Assembly: GCF_026586625.1 (NCBI RefSeq)
Contig: NZ_JAODIW010000010.1
Span: 601,216-665,215 of the forward strand
Source: Halobium salinum
GTDB taxonomy: Archaea > Halobacteriota > Halobacteria > Halobacteriales > Haloferacaceae
DNA: 64,000 nucleotides
Direction of reading: 5' to 3'
A model generated the notes under the pieces. The model was not told where the DNA came from and did not search any database. It saw nothing but the letters and a program-made list of their open reading frames with translations. Both the position numbers and the translations under genes were made by a program. Below are positions 51,078-59,492 of the stretch, piece after piece; positions within the stretch are counted from its first letter, which is position 1; each line of letters starts with the position of its first letter.

Positions 51078-51524
51078 TGCCACCAGAACGAAGCTCCCAT
51101 TAAAAAAGTCTTGTCTCGGATTCTCACACGTGAAAATCGGAGATGGAGTCGCCCGAACGGCCGAATTTCGGAGGAAGCGGCCCGCTCGAATACCCCACTG
51201 GCAACTCGGCGTCCGTTTATGTCGGTTGAGCGTTGCGATTTGCGGACACCGATGCCGTCATATCGGTGTTCACCGAGTTCGAGTGAGTGAAACGGACGAG
51301 ACGGGCACGGCGGGATTCGAACCCCAGTCGCTCCGCTCGCTGGCGCTCGCGTCGCTCCCTGCTTCGAATCCCGCGAGAGGTCCTCCGGTCCTCGCTGGCG
51401 CGAGGACACTACGGGCACGGCGGGATTCGAACCCCAGTCGCTCCGCTCCCCGGCGCTCGCGTCGTTCCCTGCTTCGAATCCCTCGTGGAACCGTTTTCAC
51501 GGCTCGCTGTCGCTCGCCGGAAAA
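51078..51524. other. Intergenic region with tRNA-Arg-derived repeats
   Basis: The first 130 bp hold the pilB promoter. From 51303 to 51524 the sequence consists of two imperfect units of about 110 bp derived from the tRNA-Arg 3' end. No protein gene is supported. Confidence 0.75.
51303..51482. repeat. Tandem tRNA-Arg 3'-end repeats with T-arm hairpins (two units)
   Basis: The tRNA-Arg 3' end (51526-51547) recurs at 51303-51324 and 51413-51434, 110 and 113 bp apart. In unit A GCGGGATTCGAA (51310-51321) pairs perfectly with TTCGAATCCCGC (51363-51374); in unit B the same left arm (51420-51431) pairs over ten bases with 51473-51482. Both loops are 41 bases, nearly identical, and align with the 40-base loop of the tRNA-Ala hairpin. 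On the tRNA strand the repeats lie downstream of the gene. Confidence 0.85.
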
Positions 51525-51597
51525 CGGGCACGGCGGGATTCGAACCCGCGATCGAGAGGTTAGGAACCTCTCGCCCTGTCCGCTAGGCCACGTGCCC
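51525..51597 (-). tRNA. tRNA-Arg (anticodon CCT)
   Basis: Read on the minus strand, acceptor GGGCACG pairs with CGTGCCC, the anticodon stem AGAGG/CCTCT holds loop TTCCTAA with anticodon CCT (reads AGG), and the T-arm has GGTTCGAATCC. The discriminator is G, and CCA is not encoded. Two truncated copies of its 3' part lie downstream at 51303-51324 and 51413-51434. Confidence 0.97.
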
Positions 51598-51684
51598 CGG
51601 CGCGGAGTTCGGCACCGCCGCTAAAAAGGGATGTGTTCCGTGAAAAGTGAGACCCGACGGCGTCGGGCCGGAGAGTGGGTGTCG

Positions 51685-51990
51685 TCAGTTGTTACGCTCG
51701 GTCTCGGTTTCGGCCTCGGTCGTCGACTCCGTCGTCGACGTCGAGCCGGTCGTCGAGTCCGAGTCGAGCGACGTGTCGCCGGAGACGGCCTCCTTCGTGT
51801 TCTCCTCCATCTCCTGGAGTTCTTCTTCGATTTCGTTGCGGCCCTTCTGGAACTCACCCATTGCCTGCCCCGTCGAGCGCGCCAGCTTCGGGAGCTTGTT
51901 CGCCCCGAACAACAGGACGACGATGAGCAGGATGATGAGCATCTCCGGCCCGCCGGGGATCGCGCCGAACAGCGGGAGTGTACTGAGCAT
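51685..51990 (-). CDS. tatA: Twin-arginine translocase subunit TatA (paralog 1)
   Basis: The 101-residue protein shows the TatA plan: a short outer N-terminus, one membrane helix (about 16-30: MLIILLIVVLLFG), the hinge FGANKLPKLARSTGQAMGEF, an amphipathic helix with EEELQEMEENTKEA and an acidic Ser/Thr-rich tail. TatA forms the pore for folded proteins, the main haloarchaeal export route. A second TatA lies at 54822-55115. Confidence 0.95.
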   Translation of the reverse strand: MLSTLPLFGAIPGGPEMLIILLIVVLLFGANKLPKLARSTGQAMGEFQKGRNEIEEELQEMEENTKEAVSGDTSLDSDSTTGSTSTTESTTEAETETERNN

Positions 51991-52093
51991 CTCTACCCGT
52001 CCCTAACTCTGTGGCAATTATAGGCTTTTTGCTCCCCGCGGCGACACTCCGTCGAGCCGAAACGCCCGCCGAGCCCTATCCGAAGGCGCCCGT

Positions 52094-52351
52094 ATGGCCG
52101 ACATTGGCGACGAACCCCCCGACTGCATCGCACCAGTCGTCTACGAGGAGGTCGCCCCCGAGACGCTCTCTACGACCCCGGGCGCGGAGGCGCCCGCCAT
52201 CCTCGTGTCCTCCGCCGGCGCGTTCACCGCCGTCTGCACCGAGGAGCCGTGTCCCTTCGCGTACGCCCCGGGAGTTCGACCCCGGCACGACGGTTCCGTC
52301 CCGGTCGTCAGCGACACCAACGGGAGCTACTCGACGACGACGGCGTCGTGA
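52094..52351 (+). CDS. Small acidic protein of unknown function (85 aa)
   Basis: ATG 52094 opens an 85-codon frame with strong G/C preference at third positions and an acidic N-terminal half (DIGDEPPDCIAPVVYEEVAP), cysteines at about 11, 48 and 53, and a Ser/Thr-rich C-terminus. It lies divergent from tatA and before the HD gene. No family is recognised. The codon pattern supports coding despite its short length. Confidence 0.65.
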   Translation: MADIGDEPPDCIAPVVYEEVAPETLSTTPGAEAPAILVSSAGAFTAVCTEEPCPFAYAPGVRPRHDGSVPVVSDTNGSYSTTTAS

Positions 52352-52404
52352 CGTTCTTCGCGCGCCCCCGAGGCCTTTTTCTCCGCGGCGCGAGAACCCC
52401 GACC

Positions 52405-53289
52405 ATGAGCGAAGAGACGGGCGCCGGCGGCGACGCGGGCGTCGAGGCGGGGGACGTGAGCGGGTTGAACGACGTGGAGGACGGAGCCGACGTCGACGAC
52501 AGCGGCGGCAGGGAGTACGACCCCGACGCGGACCACGCCTACCCCGACGAGAAGCTGAACGAGGTGTTGCCGGCCATCGTCGAGGACCCCGAAATCTCGA
52601 CGTATCTCAAGGCACAGAACGTCAACGCGGTGACGAGAAAGGGGTACAACGACCACGGGCCGAAACACATCGAGATCGTCCGGAACCGCGCGCTCCGGCT
52701 GTACGACCTCCTGAAGGAGGGCGGTGTCGAGTTCAACGGCGCGAGCGAACAGGGGCTCGACGAGGCCGACGAATCGGTCATCGTCGCGCTCGCGGCGACC
52801 ATCCACGACATCGGCCACGTCGTCCACCGGGACGAACACGCCTACTACTCCATTCCGCTCGCCGCCGACCTGCTCGACCGGTTTCTCCCGCAGTTCTACG
52901 ACACCGAGACGCAGGTCCGGGTGAAGGCGGAGGTGCTCCACGCCATCCTCTGTCACCACACCGAGGAGGACCCCCTCACCACCGAGGCCGGCGTCATCCG
53001 CGTCGCCGACGCCCTCGACATGGAGCGGGGCCGCTCGCGGATGCCCTACGAGCGCGGCGGGCGCGGCATCAACACCCTCTCCAGTCAGGCGATTCGCAAC
53101 GTCTCGCTGAAGCCCGGCGACGACAAGCCGGTGCTCGTCGAAATCGAGATGGTGAACGCCGCCGGCGTCTATCAGGTCGACAACCTCCTGAAGGCCAAGC
53201 TCCGCAACTCCCGACTGGAGGACGACATCCGCATCGTCGCCGTCAACACCAGGGTCGAAGACCAGCTGGTCGAGCGTATCGAGCTGTAA
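52405..53289 (+). CDS. HD-domain phosphohydrolase family protein
   Basis: The 294-residue protein has an acidic disordered leader (about 1-45), then an HD domain: His88 (DHGPKHIEI region), the HD pair in TIHDIGHVVHRDEH (about 133-141), and a later Asp (RVADALDME). Archaeal and bacterial members hydrolyse nucleotides, such as (p)ppGpp or dNTPs. Residues 230-294 form a C-terminal mixed domain. Substrate is unknown. TTTTTCTCC at 52376-52384 marks a promoter region. Confidence 0.88.
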   Translation: MSEETGAGGDAGVEAGDVSGLNDVEDGADVDDSGGREYDPDADHAYPDEKLNEVLPAIVEDPEISTYLKAQNVNAVTRKGYNDHGPKHIEIVRNRALRLYDLLKEGGVEFNGASEQGLDEADESVIVALAATIHDIGHVVHRDEHAYYSIPLAADLLDRFLPQFYDTETQVRVKAEVLHAILCHHTEEDPLTTEAGVIRVADALDMERGRSRMPYERGGRGINTLSSQAIRNVSLKPGDDKPVLVEIEMVNAAGVYQVDNLLKAKLRNSRLEDDIRIVAVNTRVEDQLVERIEL

Positions 53290-53487
53290 CGGGTCGACGG
53301 CTCGGTGCACCGCTCCTCCGGCGTCCCGGCGTTCCGACGCCTCGGACCGGTCGCCTCGTCGCCGGCGGTACCATCGCCGGCCGCGTCCTGCGACTTTCCT
53401 GCGCGGGTCGTTCACACGTGGAAAACCGGCGAACCCCTCGTGGAACCGCCCCTTTTCAACGGTGCGTGAGCTACTTCGAATCGAAAC

Positions 53488-54789
53488 GTGTCGAGTTTCA
53501 CCGGTTCGCTCAGCGTGCTCCGTGACCGCGAGTTCGCCGCCCTCGCCGGGACGGCGTTCGCGAGGAGTCAGGCGTACTCGACCATCCTCATCGCGCTCGC
53601 GCTGTACGCCGGGCCGGGACAGTTCGACACCACGGGCACCGTCGAGGGGCTGTTCGGCACCGCCTTCGCCCTCGTCCAGCTTCTCGTCGTACTCCCGCTC
53701 GGGCGGAAGATAGACACCGGGGACGCGAAGCGGTACCTTCTCGTCGGCCTGCTGCTGAACGTCCTCGTCTTCGTCGGCTTCGCCTTCGTCGCGAACCCCG
53801 TCCACGTCATCCTGATGCGGATGCTCCAGGGGCTCGGCGCCAGTCTGCTCTGGATCACCGGCTCGACGGTCGTCGGCGAAATCAGCCCCGACGACGCCAG
53901 CGGGCGGTGGCTCGGCGTCTACAACCAGGTCGGCGCGTTCTCCAGCCTCTTCGGCGACCTCGTCGGCGGCTACCTCCTCTACGCCCACGGGTTCAGTGCG
54001 ACCTACGCGGTGCTCTCGCTGGTCACCCTCGGCGCGTTCGTGCTCGTCCTGCGCTACCTCCGGGACACCCCCGGCGGGCGGAAAGACCCCGAGGAGGCGA
54101 CGAGCGTCGAGACGTTCCGCACCCTCCTCGCCCGGCCGATGGTCCGCGCGCTCGTCGCCTTCCGCCTCGCGTTCTCCGTCGGGAAGATGGCGGTCATCAT
54201 CTTCCTGCCCATCCTCGCTCACACGGAGTTCGGCATCGGCGCGTTCGCCATCGGCTGGATTCTCGCGGGTGGGAAACTCACCAAGACGGTGTTCCAGGGG
54301 TACGTCGGCGACCTCACCGACGAGGTCGGTCGGAAACCCCTCTTCGTCGCGGGCGGCGCGCTCCTCTACGGCGTCGGCACGGCGCTCGTCCCGCTCTCGT
54401 TCGTCGCGGAGGGCGTCGTCGACCCGATTGCGCTCTCGGTGTACGGCGGCCGGTCGGTCACGCTCGGCGGCGCCTTCTTCGCGCTGTTCGGCGCCTACGG
54501 TCTGCTCGGCGTCGCCGACAGCCTCCGACTTCCGGCGAGTATGGCGCTGTTCGTCGAGGAGGGCGAGCGCTTCGACTCGGTGGCTTCGAGCATGTCGCTG
54601 CGCTCCATCTCGTGGAAGGTCGGACAGGTGACCGGCCCGGCGCTCATCGGCGTCATCAAGGAGTTCGTCTCGACGACCGCTGCCTTCCTCACCGCGGCGG
54701 GGTTCATCGTCGTCGCGACCGGCGTGTTCGTCATCGCGTACACCCGGGCACGGCGGACGACGACGGCGGAGCCGACGCTGGGCGACTGA
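53488..54789 (+). CDS. Major facilitator superfamily (MFS) transporter
   Basis: The 433-residue protein has about twelve membrane helices, with an MFS-type loop between helices 2 and 3 (GRKIDTGDAKRYLLVG) and its repeat in the second half (GYVGDLTDEVGRKPLFV). Charged residues in helices are few, so the substrate is not readable; drug or sugar export is common in the family. The start is GTG. Confidence 0.9.
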   Translation: MSSFTGSLSVLRDREFAALAGTAFARSQAYSTILIALALYAGPGQFDTTGTVEGLFGTAFALVQLLVVLPLGRKIDTGDAKRYLLVGLLLNVLVFVGFAFVANPVHVILMRMLQGLGASLLWITGSTVVGEISPDDASGRWLGVYNQVGAFSSLFGDLVGGYLLYAHGFSATYAVLSLVTLGAFVLVLRYLRDTPGGRKDPEEATSVETFRTLLARPMVRALVAFRLAFSVGKMAVIIFLPILAHTEFGIGAFAIGWILAGGKLTKTVFQGYVGDLTDEVGRKPLFVAGGALLYGVGTALVPLSFVAEGVVDPIALSVYGGRSVTLGGAFFALFGAYGLLGVADSLRLPASMALFVEEGERFDSVASSMSLRSISWKVGQVTGPALIGVIKEFVSTTAAFLTAAGFIVVATGVFVIAYTRARRTTTAEPTLGD

Positions 54790-54821
54790 AGACGGTAGGA
54801 ACGGACGCGAGAGGAGTGACG

Positions 54822-55115
54822 CTACTTCGCGGGGGTCACGCCGACACCGGCGGATGTGGTCTCGGTCTCGACCTCGGTCGTCGCCTCGGCGTCGACCGCG
54901 TCGGCTTCGGCCTCGTCCACCTCGTCGCCGAGGCGGGCGCCCTCGGCCAGTTCGCGTTCGATTTCGGCGCGGCCCCGTTGGAACTCACCCATCGCCTGAC
55001 CGCTGGCGCGGGCGAGCTTCGGGAGCTTGTTCGCACCGAACAGCAGGACGACGATGAGGAGGACGATCATCATCTCGGGACCGCTCGGCAGCATGAAGAG
55101 AGGGGTGAGAGTCAC
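54822..55115 (-). CDS. tatA: Twin-arginine translocase subunit TatA (paralog 2)
   Basis: The 97-residue protein repeats the TatA plan: PEMMIVLLIVVLLFGANKLP, the hinge KLARASGQAMGEFQRG, then an amphipathic helix and a Thr-rich acidic tail. The ATG at 55115 gives MTLTPLFMLPSG; a shorter start at 55094 is possible. Core residues 8-45 are close to paralog 1, while the tails differ, so the two arose by duplication or have specialised. Confidence 0.92.
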   Translation of the reverse strand: MTLTPLFMLPSGPEMMIVLLIVVLLFGANKLPKLARASGQAMGEFQRGRAEIERELAEGARLGDEVDEAEADAVDAEATTEVETETTSAGVGVTPAK

Positions 55116-55261
55116 GAGGGGGAGATACGCGCGCCGACGATATCAAGCTACCAGCCCGCCCGAACCCGGATACATCGGGGTCGTGAAGGGTCTGAAGAGT
55201 CGGGCGTCGACCGGCGGCCGGCCACACCGTTAATCACGTCGCGGTCGTACTGCGGCCCGTC

Positions 55262-55708
55262 ATGCCCACGGGAACGCTCCGTGACACCTACGTCGCCGCA
55301 CTCCAGCACGACCTCGTCGACGTCGACGACGCGGACCTCGTCCTCGGGGTCGTCCGCCGACCCACGGGCTGGTTCTCCGCCGTCGTCGACGAGAACGAGC
55401 CCGCGCTCGCGCCGCCCGCAGACCTCCTCGACGACGTGCAGCGCCGGAAGGAGGACCTGAAGCTGGCCGGCCTCTGTGACGAAGGCGCGCACAACGCGGC
55501 GTGGGACGAGACCGACTTCGCGGACCGTTATCTGGACTACCTCGACGGCGACCCCGACGCGGCGTCGGCGATGAATCGCGTCCGGGCGTGTCTCGACGCC
55601 GGCGAGGAGGTGGTCCTCGTCTGCTTCGAGAACACGGCGAAGAAACGCTGTCACCGGACGTTACTGGCCGAGCGACTCGGCCGGATGGATTGTCACAGGT
55701 CCCCGTAG
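55262..55708 (+). CDS. DUF488 family protein
   Basis: The 148-residue protein ends in the DUF488 pattern VLVCFENTAKKRCHRTLLAERL, in which the Cys-His-Arg (CHR) motif is expected to bind a metal or act in catalysis. The TTAATCACG at about 55231-55239 lies 23-31 bp before the start, in keeping with a leaderless transcript. DUF488 proteins are uncharacterised, with suggested nucleic-acid or phosphoester chemistry. Confidence 0.87.
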   Translation: MPTGTLRDTYVAALQHDLVDVDDADLVLGVVRRPTGWFSAVVDENEPALAPPADLLDDVQRRKEDLKLAGLCDEGAHNAAWDETDFADRYLDYLDGDPDAASAMNRVRACLDAGEEVVLVCFENTAKKRCHRTLLAERLGRMDCHRSP

Positions 55709-55803
55709 TTTCTCCCCCCCCGCGTGGGGCGAGAATCACTGCGTGGCCACGACACGCCCTATCGGTCGTCCGAGTAACTCCTCGGCGAGGGAAACGAGCG
55801 CTT

Positions 55804-56319
55804 TCACCCGGTACAGCGGGCCAGCACGTCGGCCGCGTCGGCGGCGCCGACCTCGGTCGGCTGTCGCGAATCCGAGAAGGCCACCCGTGCCGACCCGCTC
55901 TCGTCGTCCACGTCGACCGCGAGCGGTGCGTCGGGGTCGTCGAGGCCGACCGCACACAGTCCGGAGGAGGCGCTCCGGGAGACGCCCTCGTCGATGGCGT
56001 CGTTCTCGACGACCGCGACGCCCTCGCCGCTCCGGTCGAGGTCGGACACCGACACCGCGGTGTCGTCGCCTTCGGCGCGTACCGACACCCGGTCGGTCGA
56101 GACGTTCGCCGCGACGGTGCCGTCGTCGGACGCGAACGACAGCGAACCGCCGACGACGCGTGTCGCCCCGTCGAGGGCGCCTGCCGCGCCGTCGGCGACG
56201 TCGCCCGCGGGCCGGGAGACGACCCCCGGTGCCACTGCCTCGGCCGACGCACCGACGCCGGTTCCGACCACCAGCGCCCACAGCACGGCCCCGGCGAGGA
56301 GCACACGTCGTTGGTCCAT
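55804..56319 (-). CDS. Secreted or lipid-facing small protein of unknown function
   Basis: From ATG 56319 the protein has 171 residues with a signal peptide (RRVLLAGAVLWALVVGTGVG) likely cut near ASA-EAV. The mature part is rich in Val/Ala/Asp and beta-strand-like, with two cysteines (GLCAVG, ARCTG) that may form a disulfide. An in-frame start at 56349 exists. No family is recognised. Confidence 0.75.
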   Translation of the reverse strand: MDQRRVLLAGAVLWALVVGTGVGASAEAVAPGVVSRPAGDVADGAAGALDGATRVVGGSLSFASDDGTVAANVSTDRVSVRAEGDDTAVSVSDLDRSGEGVAVVENDAIDEGVSRSASSGLCAVGLDDPDAPLAVDVDDESGSARVAFSDSRQPTEVGAADAADVLARCTG

Positions 56320-56467
56320 GTCGACTCTCCGTTCGGGGCGTTCGTACAAGAGTATAGACCGGCTACTCCGCCGTAGCGGGTGGTTACGTCGAATCTGGGG
56401 GAGCCAGCGTCGGGTTCGGGGTCGGCGCGTTCCTCGCGGCCGCTCCCCGTGTGCGGTGTTCGAGAAG

Positions 56468-56538
56468 TGCGCCGGCCGGGAGTCGAACCCGGATCATTGG
56501 CTTGGAAGGCCAAGGTCTTGCCATTAGACCACCAGCGC
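56468..56538 (-). tRNA. tRNA-Gly (anticodon TCC)
   Basis: On the minus strand the acceptor GCGCTGG pairs with CCGGCGC (one G-U), the anticodon stem TTGGC/GCCAA holds loop CTTCCAA with anticodon TCC, and the T-arm carries GGTTCGACTCC. The discriminator is A and CCA is not encoded. Unlike tRNA-Ala and tRNA-Arg no clear 3'-end copies follow it. Confidence 0.97.
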
Positions 56539-57109
56539 TCACTACACTCGCTCCGATTCCCACCTCGCTCCGCTCGGTGAGACACCGGCGCTCGGCCTCA
56601 CCTTCTCCACGACCCGTTAAGGGTGTTACCCTTCGCGTCGGACACGACGCTCATTCGCTTTCACTGACCTGTTTCCGAAATGTATAGAGGTCCACACACC
56701 CGCAGTCCCTCGGTTTCTGGGTCCGAACCGGGCGGTTATCACTTTCAATCCGGCGTAGAATTCGGTTTATCCATCGCCTCCTCGTCAGAGCTAAAGAGAA
56801 ATGTCAATGCACGGGCCACCGGACGACGGGAGACGGGGTGACGGCGGGGGACCGCAGGGGCGCGTCGGCCGACGCGGCACGCTACGGGGGTGGCGGTACA
56901 CGCGTCCGAACGGCCGCACGAGCCGGGCCGGGACGAGCGACCACATTCGGTGTCCGAACCGCCCGCGAGCGAGCGAGGCCGGTGTCGACGTGGCGGTCGA
57001 ACACGACGAGCGGCTGGACTGGGAGGCGGAGCGAGGCGACTCCGCGGCGCACGGCGGAGATACGCGACTGATGGTGCCAGCCGTGGAGCGCGTGTTGGGG
57101 GTGGTCCCG
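56539..57109. other. Gene-free stretch upstream of tRNA-Gly and the broken PadR gene
   Basis: An AAGGGT/ACCCTT inverted repeat (56619-56633) lies in the expected promoter of tRNA-Gly. The middle (56670-56800) is A/T-richer than the surroundings. A frame from 56801 is open into the PadR remnant, but its Gly/Arg-rich translation is unlike native proteins, so I do not call it. Confidence 0.5.
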
Positions 57110-57414
57110 ATGGCGAGTAGGTGGACGAAGTTCCAGACGGACTGTCTACTGGCGGTGGTGGAACTCGAATCCGAGTCGGCGCCGGGGCTCACGGGCCAGG
57201 AGGTCGAGCGGCGTCTGGAAGCCGAATACGGGTACGAGGTCGGGCAGGGTCGCCTGTACACGAACCTCGACCGGCTCGCGACCGAACGGTACTGGAGAAG
57301 GTTCCGATCACGGGGCGGTCGAACGCACACCGACTGACCGAGGCGGGCCGGCGCTTCCTCCGACAGCGCCAACGGACGTTCGACCGCGCGAACCTCAGCG
57401 ACGCCACGTCCTGA
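57110..57414 (+). pseudogene. Frameshifted PadR-like winged-helix gene
   Basis: From ATG 57110 one frame gives SRWTKFQTDCLLAVVELE, LTGQEVERRLEAEYGYEVG and GRLYTNLDRLATE, the PadR helix-turn-helix. At about 57285-57292 the homology jumps to another frame (LEKVPITGRSNAHRLTEAGR and RFLRQRQRTFDR). The jump needs one missing base or two extra bases. The full protein would have about 100 residues, similar to the intact PadR gene at 171-530. Either the gene is inactive or the assembly has a single-base error. Confidence 0.75.
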
Positions 57415-57533
57415 GTCGCCGGCCGGTGGTACCTGCTCTCGACCGGTGGTCACCGACCCGCCGTGGCGCTCAGTCGTCGCCCTGCCGCGGTGGCACGTGC
57501 TCGTGACCGCCGGCCACTCGCGGCGCGACCGCG

Positions 57534-58610
57534 TCAGTCGTCACTCCCCGCCCGGAACGCCTGCGCCGCCTCGCGGAGCGCCGGTGACAACCCCGGGACG
57601 TCGCCGGCGTCGACCTCCCCCTCCGCGCGAATCTGCTCCAGACTCTTCGGGTACGTCCGGAGGTCGTAGTGGATGGCGATGCCGGTGTCGGCCCCCTCAC
57701 CCATGGCGACCGGAATCTGGTTGTGGCCGGGCGTGAGGTCGCCGACGGCGAACACGCCCTCGACGGAGGTGCGCCCCTTCTCGTCGACGGACACGGTCCC
57801 GTCCTCGTTGCGCGCACAGCCGAGCGCGTCGACGAGTTCCGCGTGGTAGTCCGAGCCGTACATCGGGAACCCGCCGCGATACTCGCGGACGGTGCCGTCC
57901 TCGAACTCGAAGCTCTCCAGCCAGCCGTCGTCGCCGCGGTTTACGCCCGAAATCTCGGTCTCTATCACGTCGACGGGGTGGGCGCGGAGCTGTTCGTCGG
58001 TCTCCTCGCTCCACTCGGGGTCGCCGCCGCGGAGCAGGAGGTCCACCTCGTCGGTGAAGTTGAGCATGATCATCGCGACGTGGGCGGCGCTCTCGCCGGT
58101 CCCCATCACGAACACCGGCTCGTCGACGAACATGTAGGCGTCACAGTGGAGACACCAGTGGAGCCCCCGGCCGGTGCGCGGAAGCGGCGGGTCCGGTCGA
58201 ACGTCGGAGAACCCCATCGCGAGAACGACGCGGTCGACGCGGAAGGTGTTCTCGCCGTCGGTCTCGACGCGGAAGGCCACGTCGCCGTTCTCTGTCCCCC
58301 CGCCGTCGCCGCCGCTCTCGACGCGCTCGACTCCGGTGACGCTCCCCCGCTCGAACGTGGCGCCGTAGGACTCGACCTGTTCGCGTGCGGTCTGCAGGAA
58401 CTCGTTTCCGGAGACCTCCTCGGTGACCCCGATGACGTTGTGCGTGTCGAGCATCATCGCGGCCCGGCCGCCGCCCCGGTCGACGACGACGGTGTCGTGT
58501 CCGAGTCGTGTCGTGTACAGTGCGGTGCTCAGTCCGGCGGGACCGCCGCCGACGACTGCGACCTCGTAGGACCGCTCGCCGTCGCTCGTCGCCGCGTCCG
58601 TGTCGGTCAT
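57534..58610 (-). CDS. Thioredoxin reductase-like FAD/NAD(P)H oxidoreductase
   Basis: The 358-residue protein has FAD motif VVGGGPAGLSTALYT (about 19-33), NAD(P)-binding MGTGESAAHVA and a redox pair CLHC (Cys153/Cys156) in WCLHCD where classical enzymes have CATC, followed by GVFAVGDLTPGHNQIPVAMGEGA typical of the flavin domain end. It probably uses a thioredoxin-like or other small partner. The acidic leader of 15 residues precedes the fold. The gene stands alone. Confidence 0.88.
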   Translation of the reverse strand: MTDTDAATSDGERSYEVAVVGGGPAGLSTALYTTRLGHDTVVVDRGGGRAAMMLDTHNVIGVTEEVSGNEFLQTAREQVESYGATFERGSVTGVERVESGGDGGGTENGDVAFRVETDGENTFRVDRVVLAMGFSDVRPDPPLPRTGRGLHWCLHCDAYMFVDEPVFVMGTGESAAHVAMIMLNFTDEVDLLLRGGDPEWSEETDEQLRAHPVDVIETEISGVNRGDDGWLESFEFEDGTVREYRGGFPMYGSDYHAELVDALGCARNEDGTVSVDEKGRTSVEGVFAVGDLTPGHNQIPVAMGEGADTGIAIHYDLRTYPKSLEQIRAEGEVDAGDVPGLSPALREAAQAFRAGSDD

Positions 58611-58697
58611 CGGGAGAAAATTGCGGCTCTCGTCGGATAAGCGCTTCAGTCTCGGCCCACCACGCCGATTTCCGGACGCCGTCTCGCCGCCGCGGGG

Positions 58698-59276
58698 TTA
58701 CCGCTCCTCACCCACGTCACGAAACGCCGCCCGGTAGCCGGTCGCCCCGAACCGGCCGCCGATGGACCGGATGTCGCGTTCGAGCGACTCGAGTCGCGCC
58801 GTCACCCGGTCGTATCGGTCGTCGGCCGGTTCGGCTTCGGCACCCCCCTCGGTCGCCTCCATGCTCGCGCGCTCGGAGACGAGTTCGGCGCTCTCCCGGA
58901 GTTTCACGTCGTAGGACAGCAGGTCGACCAGCCGGCGGACGGCGCTGTGGAGCTCGTCGTCGGCGGGCGGCGTGACGAGGTACTCGTCGAAGCCACGCTC
59001 CGCCACGTCGGTCTCCGGGACGCCCTCGGTGAAGACACCCGCACGCGCGAGGACGTCCCTGTCCTGCATCGCTCGCAGGACGCCCTCGGCCGGCCCGTCC
59101 GGCAGCTCGTCGTCGACGAGCGCGACGTCGACCTTCGGGTCGTCGTCGAGCGCCTCGCGCGCGCCGGCGACGGACCCCGCCGTCCGCACGGCGTAGGCAG
59201 TACACAGATACGACGCGCAGCGTCTGCCGCGTTCACGGTTCTCGGTCACGATCAGTACGGTTGCTTCGGATTCCAT
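58698..59276 (-). CDS. HalX-type response regulator
   Basis: The 192-residue protein has a receiver domain (about 5-120) with phospho-acceptor Asp55 (VDDELPD) and a helical C-terminal HalX domain (about 145-185: RYDRVTARLESLERDIRSI). HalX proteins are haloarchaeal single-domain-plus-helix regulators that work with histidine kinases, often orphan. The receiver's N-terminal acidic pair is weaker than usual (TENRERG), so phosphorylation efficiency may be low. It is divergent from the transducer gene. Confidence 0.85.
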   Translation of the reverse strand: MESEATVLIVTENRERGRRCASYLCTAYAVRTAGSVAGAREALDDDPKVDVALVDDELPDGPAEGVLRAMQDRDVLARAGVFTEGVPETDVAERGFDEYLVTPPADDELHSAVRRLVDLLSYDVKLRESAELVSERASMEATEGGAEAEPADDRYDRVTARLESLERDIRSIGGRFGATGYRAAFRDVGEER

Positions 59277-59492
59277 GTTCCCACGTTCCCTGATGACCTG
59301 CGGGACTTCCCCCGGGCCACCACCCGGCCCGCGCCGTCAGTCATCGCGTCTGAACATTCCGGGGAACAGAACAGTATTAAATCTACCCATCGCCGTGGTA
59401 GCTCCCCGCACGAAACAACCGGAGAGAATCACCGCTGATATTCGGGAGCGAACTTTCTTTGCCCCCGATTGACACCTGCCATCGACACGACC

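Noticed and set aside
51303..51434. Two further tRNA-Arg genes
   Set aside because: Each copy is only the 3' third of the tRNA; the matching 5' part is absent.
51303..51482. CRISPR array
   Set aside because: Only two to three unequal repeats with related spacers, and no cas genes in the window.
56539..56590. A T-arm-type hairpin at tRNA-Gly
   Set aside because: Sequence style beside the 5' end is similar (CTCGCT-rich, with a near-copy of the tRNA 5' bases), but I could not find a clean inverted repeat or any 3'-end copy.
56801..57109. N-terminal extension of the PadR remnant
   Set aside because: Gly/Arg-rich translation with no similarity to PadR; the family begins near ATG 57110.
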